A stretch of 64,000 nucleotides of DNA, taken from NCBI RefSeq assembly GCF_902459775.1, contig NZ_CABPSQ010000012.1, positions 91,642 to 155,641 on the forward strand, given 5' to 3'. The DNA is from Pandoraea captiosa. GTDB lineage: Bacteria > Pseudomonadota > Gammaproteobacteria > Burkholderiales > Burkholderiaceae. A program made the position numbers and the translations under genes. This document shows positions 54,118-63,163 of this stretch, in pieces; the first letter of the stretch is position 1, and each line of letters begins with the position of its first letter. The notes below the pieces were generated by a model. The model did no database searches and was not told the DNA's origin. It worked only from the letters and a program-made list of their open reading frames with translations.

Positions 54118-54795
54118 TCAGGCCGCTTCCCCGAGACGCATCGCCTGAAGCAATGCACGACACGCTGCCGGCACGGGCCCGATCACGGGAATCGAGAAGC
54201 GCTCGCATAGCGCCTGCGCCGCTTCCCCCAGAGGTCCGCCGCCGATCACGACGGCTTGCGCACCGTCCTGTCGAATACACGCCTGCACAGCATCGGCGAG
54301 ACGGTTTTCCAACTGCGACGGCACATCACCCAACGCAAGCGGATCGCCCGTCGTGAAACGCGCGCCGGTAAAGGTTGCACCGAGACCGAGCTTGCGCACG
54401 TTCGACGCAATCGAGTTCGCGAGCCGGGGCGTCGTCGTGGCGATACCGAACCGTCGACCGCCTGCGCCCGCCTCGCGCACGGATGTCGCGCCGATCCCCA
54501 CGACCGGCACGTCCAGGCGCGCGCGCAGCGCCTCGATGCCCGGATCGCCGAACGCGCCGACGATCACGCCGTCTGCCTGCGCCGCGAGCGCCACGATTTG
54601 GGGATCGTTCACGGCATCCGCCGCGTCTGCCAGATCCTGCTCATTGACGATCATCGGCGCACCGCGCGCTACCGTCGCACCGACGACCGTCGGCGGCGAC
54701 GCCATCACGCCGGCGAGGTACGCCCGGGCAATGTCGACCATCATTTGCGTCGTTGCCGTCGACGTGTTGGGGTTGATGAGCAGGATCTGAGTCAT
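54118..54795 (-). CDS. Asp/Glu/hydantoin racemase-fold protein lacking both catalytic Cys
   Basis: 225 residues of the aspartate/glutamate/hydantoin racemase family: QILLINPNTSTATTQMMV, VGATVARGAP, GVIVGAFGDPGIEALR, VVGIGATSVREA and AVVIGGGPLGEAAQALC. Two-base racemases carry Cys at the positions of Ala in GAFGDPG and in the GGGPLG block; neither is present. It could be a decarboxylase- or isomerase-like relative, or act by another mechanism. Starts 30 bp after the MFS gene upstream in the operon. Confidence 0.8.
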   Translation of the reverse strand: MTQILLINPNTSTATTQMMVDIARAYLAGVMASPPTVVGATVARGAPMIVNEQDLADAADAVNDPQIVALAAQADGVIVGAFGDPGIEALRARLDVPVVGIGATSVREAGAGGRRFGIATTTPRLANSIASNVRKLGLGATFTGARFTTGDPLALGDVPSQLENRLADAVQACIRQDGAQAVVIGGGPLGEAAQALCERFSIPVIGPVPAACRALLQAMRLGEAA

Positions 54796-54824
54796 GGAAA
54801 TGCCAGGTCGAAAAGCTTCGAAAA

Positions 54825-56285
54825 TCAGGAAGCGGCAGACGCCGTCGCCTCTGAAGACGCGCGTGCAGCCGCGCGGGGGTCGGATTCGCCCGGCGCATCA
54901 GGCCCATCGATCGGTTTGCCGAACGTCTCCGGTGCGAAGGTCAGCGCAATGGCGAACACGGCGTACATCGCGGCCATCATCCCGAACATGCCGCCGATGC
55001 CGTACTGATCGAACACGCGCCCGGCGACCAGCGGCATGGCCGCCCCCGCCAACGTGCCCAGCGCCAGAATGAACGCCGTGCCGAAAGCGCGCACGCGTGT
55101 CGGATAGAGCTCGGGCGCGTAGATCCAGATGGACGTGTTGAGCAGCAGCACGCAGAACTGGAACGCCGCGCCAAAGGCGAGAATCAGCGGCTGCGATTTC
55201 GACAGAAAGCCGAAGCACAAACCGATGACGCAGGCCGCGATGGCGCCGAGCGTGAGCACGCGCTTGCGCGGGAACCGGAAGCCGAAGTAGGACGCCGTGA
55301 TCGCACCGAGCAAGCTGCCCGACTGCATCACGATGGTGAAAGCGAAGCTCTTGCTCAGCGTGTAGCCCTGCGCCATGAGGATCGTCGGCATGAGCGTGAG
55401 CACGGAGATTTGCGCGCCATACGTCATGCACACCGCGATGCCTACGGCGACGGTGCGACGCGCCAGCGGCCCGACGAACACCTCGCGCAGACGCACCTTC
55501 TCCGCCCGATGTGCGCCGTGCGCGGCTTCGCTGAGATAGCGTTTCGTCGCGCTGTCCGCGCCCTTGCCAAGCTTGCCCGACGCGAGCACGTTGAGCACGC
55601 GGTTGGCCTCTTCCACGCGTCCTTTGGAGACGAGGAAACGCGGCGTTTCCGGAATGAACCGGCGATAGAGCAACACGAAGAACGCGGGCAGCACCAGACA
55701 GCCGAACAGCCAGCGCCAGCTATCGGGACCGGGAAAGAATGCGAAGACGGCCAGCCCGAACGCCGGCGCCAGCATGTTCCCCAACCCGCCGCCCGCAACG
55801 TTGATGGCCCCCACCGCCACGCCACGGAAGCGCGACGAACAGAACTCGGCGAGCATGGTCACGGCAATCGAGATTTCGCCGCCCAGACCGAAGCCGACGA
55901 TGAAACGTCCCGCGGCGAGCATGGTGTAGTTGGAGGCAAGGGCGCAGATCAGCGCCCCCAGCGTGAAGAGCATCAGGTTGATGCTCAGCATCGTGCGGCG
56001 TCCGTAGCGGTCCGCGATGTAGCCCGACCCCAGCCGACCGAACGCCGCCGCACCGAACGTCAGCGTATTGAGGAAGCCGATCTGCGCGGCAGAGATGCCC
56101 CAGTACTCGCGCAGCAGCGGCCCGACCAGGCCCACGGCATTTTGCTCGAAGACGTCGAACAGCACGCCGAACAGGATCAAGGCAAGAATCTTCTTGTGTG
56201 ACGGCGTCACCCCAATGTCGTCAAGCGCTCTTTCGAGCTGCTGCAACCTGGGTTCCGACGAGGATACGACCACTTCTGCGCCCAT
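54825..56285 (-). CDS. MFS transporter, metabolite:H+ symporter type
   Basis: 486 residues, twelve membrane segments flanked by polar tails. GYIADRYGRRTMLSI (loop 2 signature), FIVGFGLGGEISIAVTMLAE, RRFIPETPRFLVSKGR after TM6 and ELYPTRVRAFGTAF are typical of the sugar-porter-like/AAHS-type carriers. It is first in a short operon with the racemase-fold gene, so it likely imports that enzyme's substrate. An AT-rich palindromic region lies directly upstream. Confidence 0.88.
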   Translation of the reverse strand: MGAEVVVSSSEPRLQQLERALDDIGVTPSHKKILALILFGVLFDVFEQNAVGLVGPLLREYWGISAAQIGFLNTLTFGAAAFGRLGSGYIADRYGRRTMLSINLMLFTLGALICALASNYTMLAAGRFIVGFGLGGEISIAVTMLAEFCSSRFRGVAVGAINVAGGGLGNMLAPAFGLAVFAFFPGPDSWRWLFGCLVLPAFFVLLYRRFIPETPRFLVSKGRVEEANRVLNVLASGKLGKGADSATKRYLSEAAHGAHRAEKVRLREVFVGPLARRTVAVGIAVCMTYGAQISVLTLMPTILMAQGYTLSKSFAFTIVMQSGSLLGAITASYFGFRFPRKRVLTLGAIAACVIGLCFGFLSKSQPLILAFGAAFQFCVLLLNTSIWIYAPELYPTRVRAFGTAFILALGTLAGAAMPLVAGRVFDQYGIGGMFGMMAAMYAVFAIALTFAPETFGKPIDGPDAPGESDPRAAARASSEATASAAS

Positions 56286-56363
56286 CGTAAAACTCCCTGC
56301 GCCATATCTGGCGCCTTCGCGACCGATTGCCTCGCCCTCTGATGAATCCGTTTGGTTAATATT

Positions 56364-56398
56364 TTTTCAAATTATTTGTTTTTGAAAATTATTTTTCA
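56364..56398. promoter_or_regulatory. Overlapping TTTTCA/TGAAAA palindromes, candidate RpiR operator
   Basis: TTTTCAAA-N9-TTTGAAAA (56364-56388) overlaps TGAAAA-TTAT-TTTTCA (56383-56398), 80-120 bp before the transporter start. The RpiR regulator gene is the next gene on the same strand, making it the natural candidate to bind here. Confidence 0.5.
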
Positions 56399-56443
56399 TA
56401 TGAGGGTTTTACCTGACCCTGCGGCGGCGACGGGCACGCAACG

Positions 56444-56467
56444 TCCTTGGCATGGAAATGCCAAGGA
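56444..56467. repeat. Perfect inverted repeat TCCTTGGCAT/ATGCCAAGGA
   Basis: 10-bp arms around GGAA, 120 bp downstream of the RpiR stop and 160 bp upstream of the transporter start. It lacks a T-run, so operator or weak terminator are both possible. Confidence 0.6.
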
Positions 56468-56587
56468 ATGGCGGACGGAGGGTGCTGAGGGTGCCGAGAC
56501 GGAAGGGCGCGAGGCGGGAGTGCAGGCGTGCGGGAGGAAGCGGCCGGGACGGTCGTGAAAGCTATGCCCGCACGCCGGACGAACGCG

Positions 56588-57466
56588 TCAGATTTCGTCG
56601 AGCGAGTCGTGGAACGCTTCCACGAGGCCGAGGTGACGACGCCCGGGATTGCCAGCCATCGTCATGACCTGCGTGACGATCAGATGGCACAGACCGATGA
56701 CGGCGGTGTGGTTGTCGAGCACGCCCGGTCCCTGAACGTCGCACTGCAACGTCCACTTCGCGGGCGCAGGTGCGGCAGCCCTCGAAGACGGTTTCGAGGA
56801 CGCCGCCCGCTCGGTGACGTAGACGAGGCTCGGGCAAGCCTTGGCGAGTTGTGCCACCACGCTCGACATCTGACGCACCCGACGGCGCAACGCGAAGACG
56901 ATGACCACGTCGTCTGCCCCGATGCCCGCAAGGTGTTCGCCCAACGTCTCCCCTGCGCCCGGAATCACCTGTGCGCTCGGGACGATTTGCAGCAATTGCC
57001 AACGCAGATACATCGCCAGCGGATGACTGGAGCGAAAACCGACGACCCACACCTTGCGCGCCGCGAGGATGGCCGCGGCAATCTGTTCGATTTCGTTGGA
57101 CGAGAGACGGCGGTAGGTCGCGTCGATGTTGGCGAGGCTTTGCTGGCGTTGTGCGCCGACGAGATCGTCTGCGGCGGCCTCGCTCACCGCAGTGGTCGCG
57201 GCCATCGCCAGCGGGGAACCGGCGCGCTGCTCGGAGCGCACGTGCTTACGCGCTTCGTCGAACGATTCGTAGCCCAGACGTCGAACGAAACGCGTGACGG
57301 TGGCGTTCGAGACTTGCGCGAGCGCGGCGAGCTCCGACGCGGAATAGCCTGCCAGATCGCCGGGCAGATCCAGCGCGAATTCCGCCAGCCGCCGCTCCGA
57401 CGGGGAGAGTTGGTCGAGTTGATCCCGGATGCGTCCGACGAAAGACTTCTTCACATGAGATGCCAT
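56588..57466 (-). CDS. MurR/RpiR-family transcriptional regulator
   Basis: 292 residues. The N-terminal HTH_6 domain (~1-80) has SPSERRLAEFALDLPGDLA and ASELAALAQVSNATVTRFVR; a SIS domain (~125-260) has AAAILAARKVWVVGFRSSH, followed by GADDVVIVFALRRRVRQM and VIGLCHLIV. RpiR proteins sense phosphosugars or related ligands with the SIS domain and control catabolic genes. Start at 57466 begins the HTH; upstream in-frame sequence crosses a 13-bp minisatellite. It sits between the peptidase genes and the transporter it may control. Confidence 0.92.
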   Translation of the reverse strand: MASHVKKSFVGRIRDQLDQLSPSERRLAEFALDLPGDLAGYSASELAALAQVSNATVTRFVRRLGYESFDEARKHVRSEQRAGSPLAMAATTAVSEAAADDLVGAQRQQSLANIDATYRRLSSNEIEQIAAAILAARKVWVVGFRSSHPLAMYLRWQLLQIVPSAQVIPGAGETLGEHLAGIGADDVVIVFALRRRVRQMSSVVAQLAKACPSLVYVTERAASSKPSSRAAAPAPAKWTLQCDVQGPGVLDNHTAVIGLCHLIVTQVMTMAGNPGRRHLGLVEAFHDSLDEI

Positions 57467-57533
57467 GAGCGTTTGCAGGGTGGTGGCGGGCGACTGCGGC
57501 TGGCTATTGTCGCTTAAATTTGTCGCCCGCACC

Positions 57534-57598
57534 CGTCGTCTGCATCCGTCGCCTGCACCCGTCGTCTGCATCCGTCGTCTGCATCCGTCGCCTGCCCC
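57534..57598. repeat. 13-bp tandem repeat, five copies
   Basis: Five units of the cgtcgtctgcatc type (cgtcgtctgcatc, cgtcgcctgcacc and so on) with C/T and A/C variants, between the DUF2817 gene and the RpiR start. No unique spacers, so not CRISPR. Confidence 0.85.
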
Positions 57599-57604
57599 TG
57601 TCGT

Positions 57605-58696
57605 TCAAACGCCGGTCCGCCCAAGCCCTGTCACCGCCTGCAGGATCGCCACGCGTGCCTGACCGAGAATTTGTCCTTGCCAAACGGGGTCGTCGAAGCA
57701 GAAAGCCGCCCGCATCGACTCACGAATCGACGACGCCAGCGCGTCCGGCGCTTCGGGATGCTGTCTTAGCCACACGTCGGCGCGCAACGTATGCAGCATG
57801 TCGATGAGCGGCACCGTGCCGTACTCGATGGCCATCGCCGTCACGCTCGCATCCGGGCGGGCGGTGCGCAGTGTGTCGAGCAACGGCCCGCCGACGTTCG
57901 ACGCCACCGTCGTGCCGTCGACCGGACTGGCGAGATCCGCTCCCCACCACGCGCGGGCTCGGGCCAGTTCATCGGCATCGAGGGCGCCCACGCAGATCTT
58001 TTCCCCATGCCCGGGCGGGCCGAGTCCCGTATGAAAGTCGATCCATCCGATGGCGTCGCAGGCCGTCGCATGCGTCTCGATCAAGGTGCGCATCAGCCGT
58101 GTGCTCCACACGGGTTCGCGCCCGCCGTAGAACAATCCATCCGCAAACGCATACTGTCCGACCGTCAGCGCTCGCTGATAGGCCGCCTCGCCGTGCGTGG
58201 CGATGTAGTCGGCGATCGCACGCACGTTGTCGTCAGACGGCGGCCATGTCGGCGGCACGAGCAAGGCATGCAAATCGGCATACGCCTCGTTGACAGGCAG
58301 CGGTTGCGTGAAGTCGATGCTGTTGCGATTCAGATCGACGTTGTCCTCGTTCGTGCGCGACAGCCACGAGAAGCCATAGGGATTGATGGCGTGTACAACG
58401 AGAATTGCGACGTCGGCGGCATCGAGTCGCCCTCTCAGCCCTTCGTCCTCCAGCAGCGCGATCTGCGCCGCGCTGCCGCAAAAACCCTCCACGCCATGCG
58501 TGCCGGACGTGAGGATCAACAGCCGTCGTGCGTCGGAAGCACCGAGCCGCACGACATCGGTGGCCAGTGTCTCGCCTTCACGGCCGACGATGTCCGGAAT
58601 GACGTAGCGCGAGACCCCGACACCCGCCTGCGCGGCGGCCGCAGCGAAACGCTCGCGCGCCTGACGATAGCTATTCGAAAACGGACTGGTACGCAT
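57605..58696 (-). CDS. DUF2817 / M14-like metallopeptidase
   Basis: 363 residues. Zinc-site blocks of M14-type carboxypeptidases: LTSGTHGVEGFCGS (His and Glu), IGWIDFHTGLGPPGHGE (second His) and a late Glu in MAIEYGTVPLIDML. NEDNVDLNRNSIDF is a DUF2817 hallmark. It is a cytosolic metallo-hydrolase probably acting on a peptide or N-acyl amino acid. Starts 6 bp after the M20 gene stop, so they share an operon; both may act on the same imported compound. Confidence 0.88.
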   Translation of the reverse strand: MRTSPFSNSYRQARERFAAAAAQAGVGVSRYVIPDIVGREGETLATDVVRLGASDARRLLILTSGTHGVEGFCGSAAQIALLEDEGLRGRLDAADVAILVVHAINPYGFSWLSRTNEDNVDLNRNSIDFTQPLPVNEAYADLHALLVPPTWPPSDDNVRAIADYIATHGEAAYQRALTVGQYAFADGLFYGGREPVWSTRLMRTLIETHATACDAIGWIDFHTGLGPPGHGEKICVGALDADELARARAWWGADLASPVDGTTVASNVGGPLLDTLRTARPDASVTAMAIEYGTVPLIDMLHTLRADVWLRQHPEAPDALASSIRESMRAAFCFDDPVWQGQILGQARVAILQAVTGLGRTGV

Positions 58697-58702
58697 TGGC
58701 CG

Positions 58703-59893
58703 TCACTCCGCAAGGAAAGCTTCGGTGAGCCGCACCCAGTAGGTCGAGCCGAGCGTGAGCACATCGTCGTTGAAATCGTAGCTGGTGTTGTGCAGCATGC
58801 ACGGCCCCAGACCGTGACCGTGTGCGCGGTGATCGCCCGTACCGTTGCCGATATAGGCATAGCACCCCGGACGCTCCAGCAGGAAGAACGAAAAGTCCTC
58901 CGCGCCCATCGTCGGGTCGATCGGGTCGACGACGTGATCGCGGCCCACGATCTCTTTCATCACGCCCAGCGCGAACTGCGTCTCTGCCGCCGTGTTGACC
59001 GTCGGCGGATAGTTGCGCAGAAACGAGAACTCGACCGTGCAGCCGTAAGCGGCGGCGGTGGATTCGCAGAACTCGCGCATGCGCGTCTCGACCAGATCGA
59101 GGACTTCGAGCGAGAACGTGCGCACCGTGCCCGCGAGCGTCGCCGTGTTCGGAATGACGTTGATCGCCTCGCCCGCCTGCATCTGCGTAATGGACAGAAC
59201 TGCGGCATCGATGGGGCGCTTGTTGCGCGTCATGATGCTTTGCAGGCCGGTGCCGATCTGCATGGCGGTGAGCACGGGGTCAATGCCGTCATGCGGCATG
59301 GCCGCGTGTGCGCCGGTGCCTTTGACGACGATGCGGAACTCGTTGCTCGACGCCTGCGTGGCGCCGATTCGCGCGCCGAAGCTGCCGGCGGCGAGGCCCG
59401 GCCAGTTATGCAGGGCAAATACGGCGTCGACCGGAAACTTCTCGAACAGGCCATCTTCGAGCATGGCTTTCGCGCCACCGCCGCCCTCTTCTGCTGGCTG
59501 GAAGATGAAGACGACAGTGCCGTCGAAGGTGCGATGTTCGGCGAGATGCTGCGCGGCGCCCAGCAGCATGGCGGTATGGCCGTCGTGTCCGCAGGCGTGC
59601 ATCTTGCCTGGGTAGGTCGATGCGTGCGCGAACGTGTTGAGTTCCTGAATGGGCAGCGCGTCCATGTCGGCCCGCAGCCCGATCACCTTCTTTCCGGTGC
59701 CGTTGCGCAACACGCCGACCACGCCCGTCTTACCCAGTCCGCGCGTGACTTCGATGCCCCACGATTCGAGTCGTTGCGCCACGATATCCGACGTTCGCGC
59801 CTCTTCGTAGCGCAGTTCCGGGTGAGCGTGGATGTCGCGTCGGATGGCTTGCAGTTCGGCCGAGCGTTCGGCGATTTCGGGAATGATGGACAT
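58703..59893 (-). CDS. M20-family amidohydrolase (aminoacylase/hippurate hydrolase type)
   Basis: 396 residues. Metal and catalytic motifs: RRDIHAHPELRYEE, RADMDALPIQE, GKMHACGHDGHTAMLLGAA, FQPAEEGGGGA and DPTMGAEDFSFF. The dimerisation lid domain is at ~190-300. The family deacylates N-acyl amino acids in the cytosol, using two metals. Start at 59893 (MSIIPEI) fits the family; an in-frame ATG at 60019 would add 42 unrelated residues. It is followed by the DUF2817 gene at 6 bp. Confidence 0.92.
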   Translation of the reverse strand: MSIIPEIAERSAELQAIRRDIHAHPELRYEEARTSDIVAQRLESWGIEVTRGLGKTGVVGVLRNGTGKKVIGLRADMDALPIQELNTFAHASTYPGKMHACGHDGHTAMLLGAAQHLAEHRTFDGTVVFIFQPAEEGGGGAKAMLEDGLFEKFPVDAVFALHNWPGLAAGSFGARIGATQASSNEFRIVVKGTGAHAAMPHDGIDPVLTAMQIGTGLQSIMTRNKRPIDAAVLSITQMQAGEAINVIPNTATLAGTVRTFSLEVLDLVETRMREFCESTAAAYGCTVEFSFLRNYPPTVNTAAETQFALGVMKEIVGRDHVVDPIDPTMGAEDFSFFLLERPGCYAYIGNGTGDHRAHGHGLGPCMLHNTSYDFNDDVLTLGSTYWVRLTEAFLAE

Positions 59894-60064
59894 GGGAGTC
59901 GTCTCTTGAAAGATGCCCCGGATGGCACTCGACGCGACGCTTGCATCGGCAAGGTCGGCGGCTCGCGCCATTGGACAGGGGGCAGGTTGGGAGAAATTCG
60001 GTGGGCGCGTCGGCGGCATTCGCCGACGGCCCTGATGCGCGATGCTTGATTCGTGATGGGTGCG

Positions 60065-61390
60065 TTAGCGCAGCGGCTGGCGCGAGCGGTCCTGGAGCAA
60101 CAGGATGGTGACGAACCCCACGGCCGCACCGAACAGCCCGTAGTACACCACGGCAAGTTTGTCGCCCGTCCATCCGATGAGCAGCGTGGCGATGGCGCCA
60201 GCAAAGCCACCGAAGATCATCACGGCGAAGTTGTAGCCGATAGCCATCGACGTCGCGCGCACATGGGACGGGAAGAGTTCGCACACGAACGCGCAGTACG
60301 AGCCCTGGAACAGACCGAGCGTGAGCATCAGGCAGCACTGCACGAAGATCAGCATCGGCAGCGTCGGCATATGGCTCACGGCCAGGAACAGCGGATACGC
60401 GATGATCAGGCTGATGAGCGCAGAAGCGGCCATGGGTTTCTTGCGGCCGATGGCGTCCGAGATGCGGCCGGAGGCAAACGTCCCCACGATATAGGCGACG
60501 GCAGCGCACAGCGACGCGATCACGCTGCTCTTGAACGGAATGCCCAGCGACTTCGTCGCGTAGCTCGGCATGTAGTAGTAGAAGATATACGTGCCGATGG
60601 TGCCGTAGACCGTCAGGCCGAAACCGGCGACGACCTGGCGCCAGTGTTTTGTGATCGATTCGATGAAGGGCGAGCGTTTTTCGACCGGCTTGTTGCGCGC
60701 GTCCTTGAAGACGGGCGACTCGTCCAGACGCGATCGCACGTACAGACCCACCGGCACGATCAGCAGGCCGATCACGAACGGGATACGCCAGCCGAATGCG
60801 TCGATCTGTTCGGGTGTCAGCGTTTGCGTGATGCCGACCGACACGATCGCGCCGAGCAGCATGCTGCACGCCTGCGCAATCATCTGGAAGCTGCCGTACA
60901 CGCCCCGGCGCTCGACGGGCGCATGCTCGACGAGAAATGCCGTGGCGCTACCGACTTCGCCGCCTGCGGAGAAACCTTGAAGGAACCGGCCGATGAGCAT
61001 CAGCACGGGCGCAGCCATGCCGATCTGTGCGTATGTCGGCGCGAAAGCGATGACGGCGACGCCGAGCGCCATGACGGAGATCGTCACCAGCAAGGCCGAT
61101 TTACGGCCGTGCCTGTCGGCATAGGCGCCGAGGACGATACCGCCCAGCGGGCGCGTGAGGAAGCCGACACCGAAAGTTGTCCATGCGGCGAGCAGTGCGG
61201 CGGTCGGGTTATCGCTGGGGAAAAACTGACGGGCGATGTTCGCGGCGAAAAACGTGAAGACGGTGAAATCGAACCATTCGAGCGCATTGCCGATGGTGGA
61301 CACCGCAATGACGCCGACGTCGATGCGCTTACCTGATCGTTCGGTAACCGCAGGGTTTGCGGCGCTGTCGCGCCCAACCGAAACTTCCAT
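60065..61390 (-). CDS. MHS-family (ProP-like) MFS transporter
   Basis: 441 residues with twelve membrane segments. STIGNALEWFDFTVFTFFA at TM1 and RPLGGIVLGAYADRHGRKSAL define the metabolite:H+ symporter family; GRFLQGFSAGGEVGSATAFL and ERRGVYGSFQ follow. These import organic acids, betaines or amino acid derivatives. AGGAG lies just upstream of the ATG at 61390. It leads the operon with the M20 and DUF2817 hydrolases, so its substrate is probably an N-acyl amino acid or peptide-like compound. LysR regulator divergent. Confidence 0.92.
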   Translation of the reverse strand: MEVSVGRDSAANPAVTERSGKRIDVGVIAVSTIGNALEWFDFTVFTFFAANIARQFFPSDNPTAALLAAWTTFGVGFLTRPLGGIVLGAYADRHGRKSALLVTISVMALGVAVIAFAPTYAQIGMAAPVLMLIGRFLQGFSAGGEVGSATAFLVEHAPVERRGVYGSFQMIAQACSMLLGAIVSVGITQTLTPEQIDAFGWRIPFVIGLLIVPVGLYVRSRLDESPVFKDARNKPVEKRSPFIESITKHWRQVVAGFGLTVYGTIGTYIFYYYMPSYATKSLGIPFKSSVIASLCAAVAYIVGTFASGRISDAIGRKKPMAASALISLIIAYPLFLAVSHMPTLPMLIFVQCCLMLTLGLFQGSYCAFVCELFPSHVRATSMAIGYNFAVMIFGGFAGAIATLLIGWTGDKLAVVYYGLFGAAVGFVTILLLQDRSRQPLR

Positions 61391-61655
61391 GGGGAGACTC
61401 CTCTTCTATGAAGGGTTTTCGCGGCAAGCCGACCGCACTCGCTTCGCCCCATTCTGCTTGTGCCAAAAAACCAATAAAAGCTAGAATTTGTGGTCTTTCA
61501 TCGCAACTTTTTTGATGAATTGACGGGTGAGTTTCGAGATGTTTTCTTGGTGTCGAACGGGTCTCGGGTGGGTCGTTCGGCGGGAATTGAGCGCGTTTCG
61601 TCACGAATCGCCTTCCGAATTCCAATGCATTTTCAGCAACCCTTGCGAGCGAGTC

Positions 61656-62528
61656 ATGAGCAATTTGCGTTTTATGAAGACATTCGCGACGGTCGCGAGA
61701 TATGGGTCGTTCGCTTCGGCAGCCGAACATCTTGCGATGACGCAGTCGGCGGTGAGCATGCAAATGCGGGCGCTGGAGGAGGAATTCGGACATCCCTTGT
61801 TTGACCGCGTGGGACGCTCGGTTGCGCTCAACGCGATGGGACGTGTTTTGCTGCCGCACGCGGAACAACTGCTGGCGCAGTATCAGACGATGCGGATGTT
61901 GGCCGCAGGGATTGAATCGACGGCGGGTCCGGTCACGATTGGCGCGGTGGAGTCGGCGGTGAGTGCGTTGGCCCGGGCGGTGTCGCAAATCAAGCAGGCG
62001 CAGCCGCATCTTGAGATATTGATTCAGACGGCCCGGTCCATCGAACTGACGGCGAAGCTCGATGCGGGCGAGATCGATTGCGCGGTGCTGGTGGAGGCTT
62101 CAGGGAGGCGCCCCGCCGGCGTGCGATGGACGCCGTTGTATCGGGAGCCGTTGGTACTGCTGGCGTCGTCGGCGTTGAAGTCGGGGTCAGTGACGAAGTT
62201 GCTTGAGACGGAGCGGTTTTTGCGATTCGACCGGACGCAACGCACCGGGGCGCTGATCGACCGGGCGGTGAAACGTCAGCACGTGAAAGTCAGCGACTTT
62301 CTGGAATTGACGTCGATAGAAGGGATCGTGGCTTTAGTTCGCCAACGTGTCGGGATCGCGGTTGTCCCGCTGCTGAGAAGCGCCTCCTGGGCACAGGAAG
62401 ATTCGCTGCGCGTGATGCCCCTTCCAGGCGTTACCGAGCAACGCAGCATCGGACTGCTCGAACGAACCCGTCACGACAAGATGGGAATGACTGCGGCCAT
62501 TGCGCAGCAGGTGATGGCGCAGGGGTGA
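61656..62528 (+). CDS. LysR-family transcriptional regulator
   Basis: 290 residues. Winged HTH at 1-60 (MKTFATVARYGSFASAAEHL; MTQSAVSMQMRALEEEFGH; LFDRVGRSVALNAMGRVLL), then a periplasmic-binding-like effector domain. Start at 61656 matches the family; in-frame upstream ATGs do not. Divergent from the MHS transporter with 265 bp between, the classical arrangement for controlling that operon. Confidence 0.93.
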   Translation: MSNLRFMKTFATVARYGSFASAAEHLAMTQSAVSMQMRALEEEFGHPLFDRVGRSVALNAMGRVLLPHAEQLLAQYQTMRMLAAGIESTAGPVTIGAVESAVSALARAVSQIKQAQPHLEILIQTARSIELTAKLDAGEIDCAVLVEASGRRPAGVRWTPLYREPLVLLASSALKSGSVTKLLETERFLRFDRTQRTGALIDRAVKRQHVKVSDFLELTSIEGIVALVRQRVGIAVVPLLRSASWAQEDSLRVMPLPGVTEQRSIGLLERTRHDKMGMTAAIAQQVMAQG

Positions 62529-62575
62529 GTCTCGACGCCACGCGGCTATCCTGTGTATCGAGAGCTCAAGAACGC

Positions 62576-62698
62576 TTATGACGCCGAGAAGTTGTCTGGC
62601 AAGTACTCTGCGGTATGAGGGCCGTGGCGGTCGAACCCTTCTTTGGAAAATTCGTGATCAAGGCCTTTGCCCGACGTTTCCGACCAGCCAGTGTCAGG
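62576..62698 (-). pseudogene. Short CDI-like coding fragment
   Basis: About 40 codons open between stops, reading GWSETSGKGLDHEFSKEG then FDRHGPHTAEYLPDNFSAS and a stop. It looks like the C-terminal end of a toxin-type protein, without a start codon, directly after the immunity-like gene on the same strand. I do not recognise the family. Too short to be sure it is not chance. Confidence 0.35.
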
Positions 62699-62719
62699 CT
62701 ATGGATTTCCCTCTCTGTA

Positions 62720-63163
62720 TCACTCCGTCCTCGAGATCGCATCAATGAACTGCCTGTCTCCAACAAATGTCGTCACGTCAACAATCCCCGGCCGCCGAAC
62801 TGCACAAGTAATCGGAAGATTGAACATCATGCAATCATCAAGGTTCAAGTGGTACCACTCGCTTCCCTGAAAATCCTCGATTTCTTTTTCACTAACCTCG
62901 AATCTATAGGCAACGTAGACGGTTTTTTTCGACAGAAGCGCTGCTATCGAAATCACAAAAAAGTATTGAGCCCCCTGAGATTTGAATGCGCTCGCAAGGT
63001 GACACGCATCTTTGTCAAACAATGCCTTATCGTCAATTTCGAACGTGAGCCAACCTCTGCGAGCAACATTTGAGCGATTGAGAGAGCCGTCATCGTGAAT
63101 AAGGCTTCTCAATTCTAAAAATTCCTTCTCGCTCAGCTTCACGTTTCGATTATTTAGGTCCAT
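62720..63163 (-). CDS. Probable CDI-type immunity protein (orphan)
   Basis: 147 residues from the ATG at 63163: VKLSEKEFLELRSLIHDDGS, GWLTFEIDDKALFDKDACHL, EWYHLNLDDCMMFNLPITC. It is small, acidic and AT-richer than its surroundings, and its start overlaps the end of an FHA/CdiA-type fragment by 10 bp, the arrangement of toxin-immunity pairs. I do not recognise a named family. No intact cognate toxin lies upstream, so it may be an orphan. Confidence 0.6.
   Translation of the reverse strand: MDLNNRNVKLSEKEFLELRSLIHDDGSLNRSNVARRGWLTFEIDDKALFDKDACHLASAFKSQGAQYFFVISIAALLSKKTVYVAYRFEVSEKEIEDFQGSEWYHLNLDDCMMFNLPITCAVRRPGIVDVTTFVGDRQFIDAISRTE

Larger units (their letters stand above)
56286..56587. 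promoter_or_regulatory. Control region of the MFS-racemase unit
   Basis: 302 bp with no gene. It has an AT-rich block at 56355-56400 with TGAAAA/TTTTCA palindromes and a hairpin at 56444-56467. It should carry the promoter of the transporter gene (minus strand). Confidence 0.5.

Noticed and set aside
57534-57598. CRISPR array
   Set aside because: Units are 13 bp and contiguous with no spacers; no cas gene nearby.
57791-60049. 752-codon plus-strand frame
   Set aside because: Antisense to the M20 and DUF2817 genes; no recognisable motifs.
62540-62616. Plus-strand peptide resembling a transposase tail
   Set aside because: No start, no IS ends and no longer homologous frame; treated as a shadow of the minus-strand scrap.
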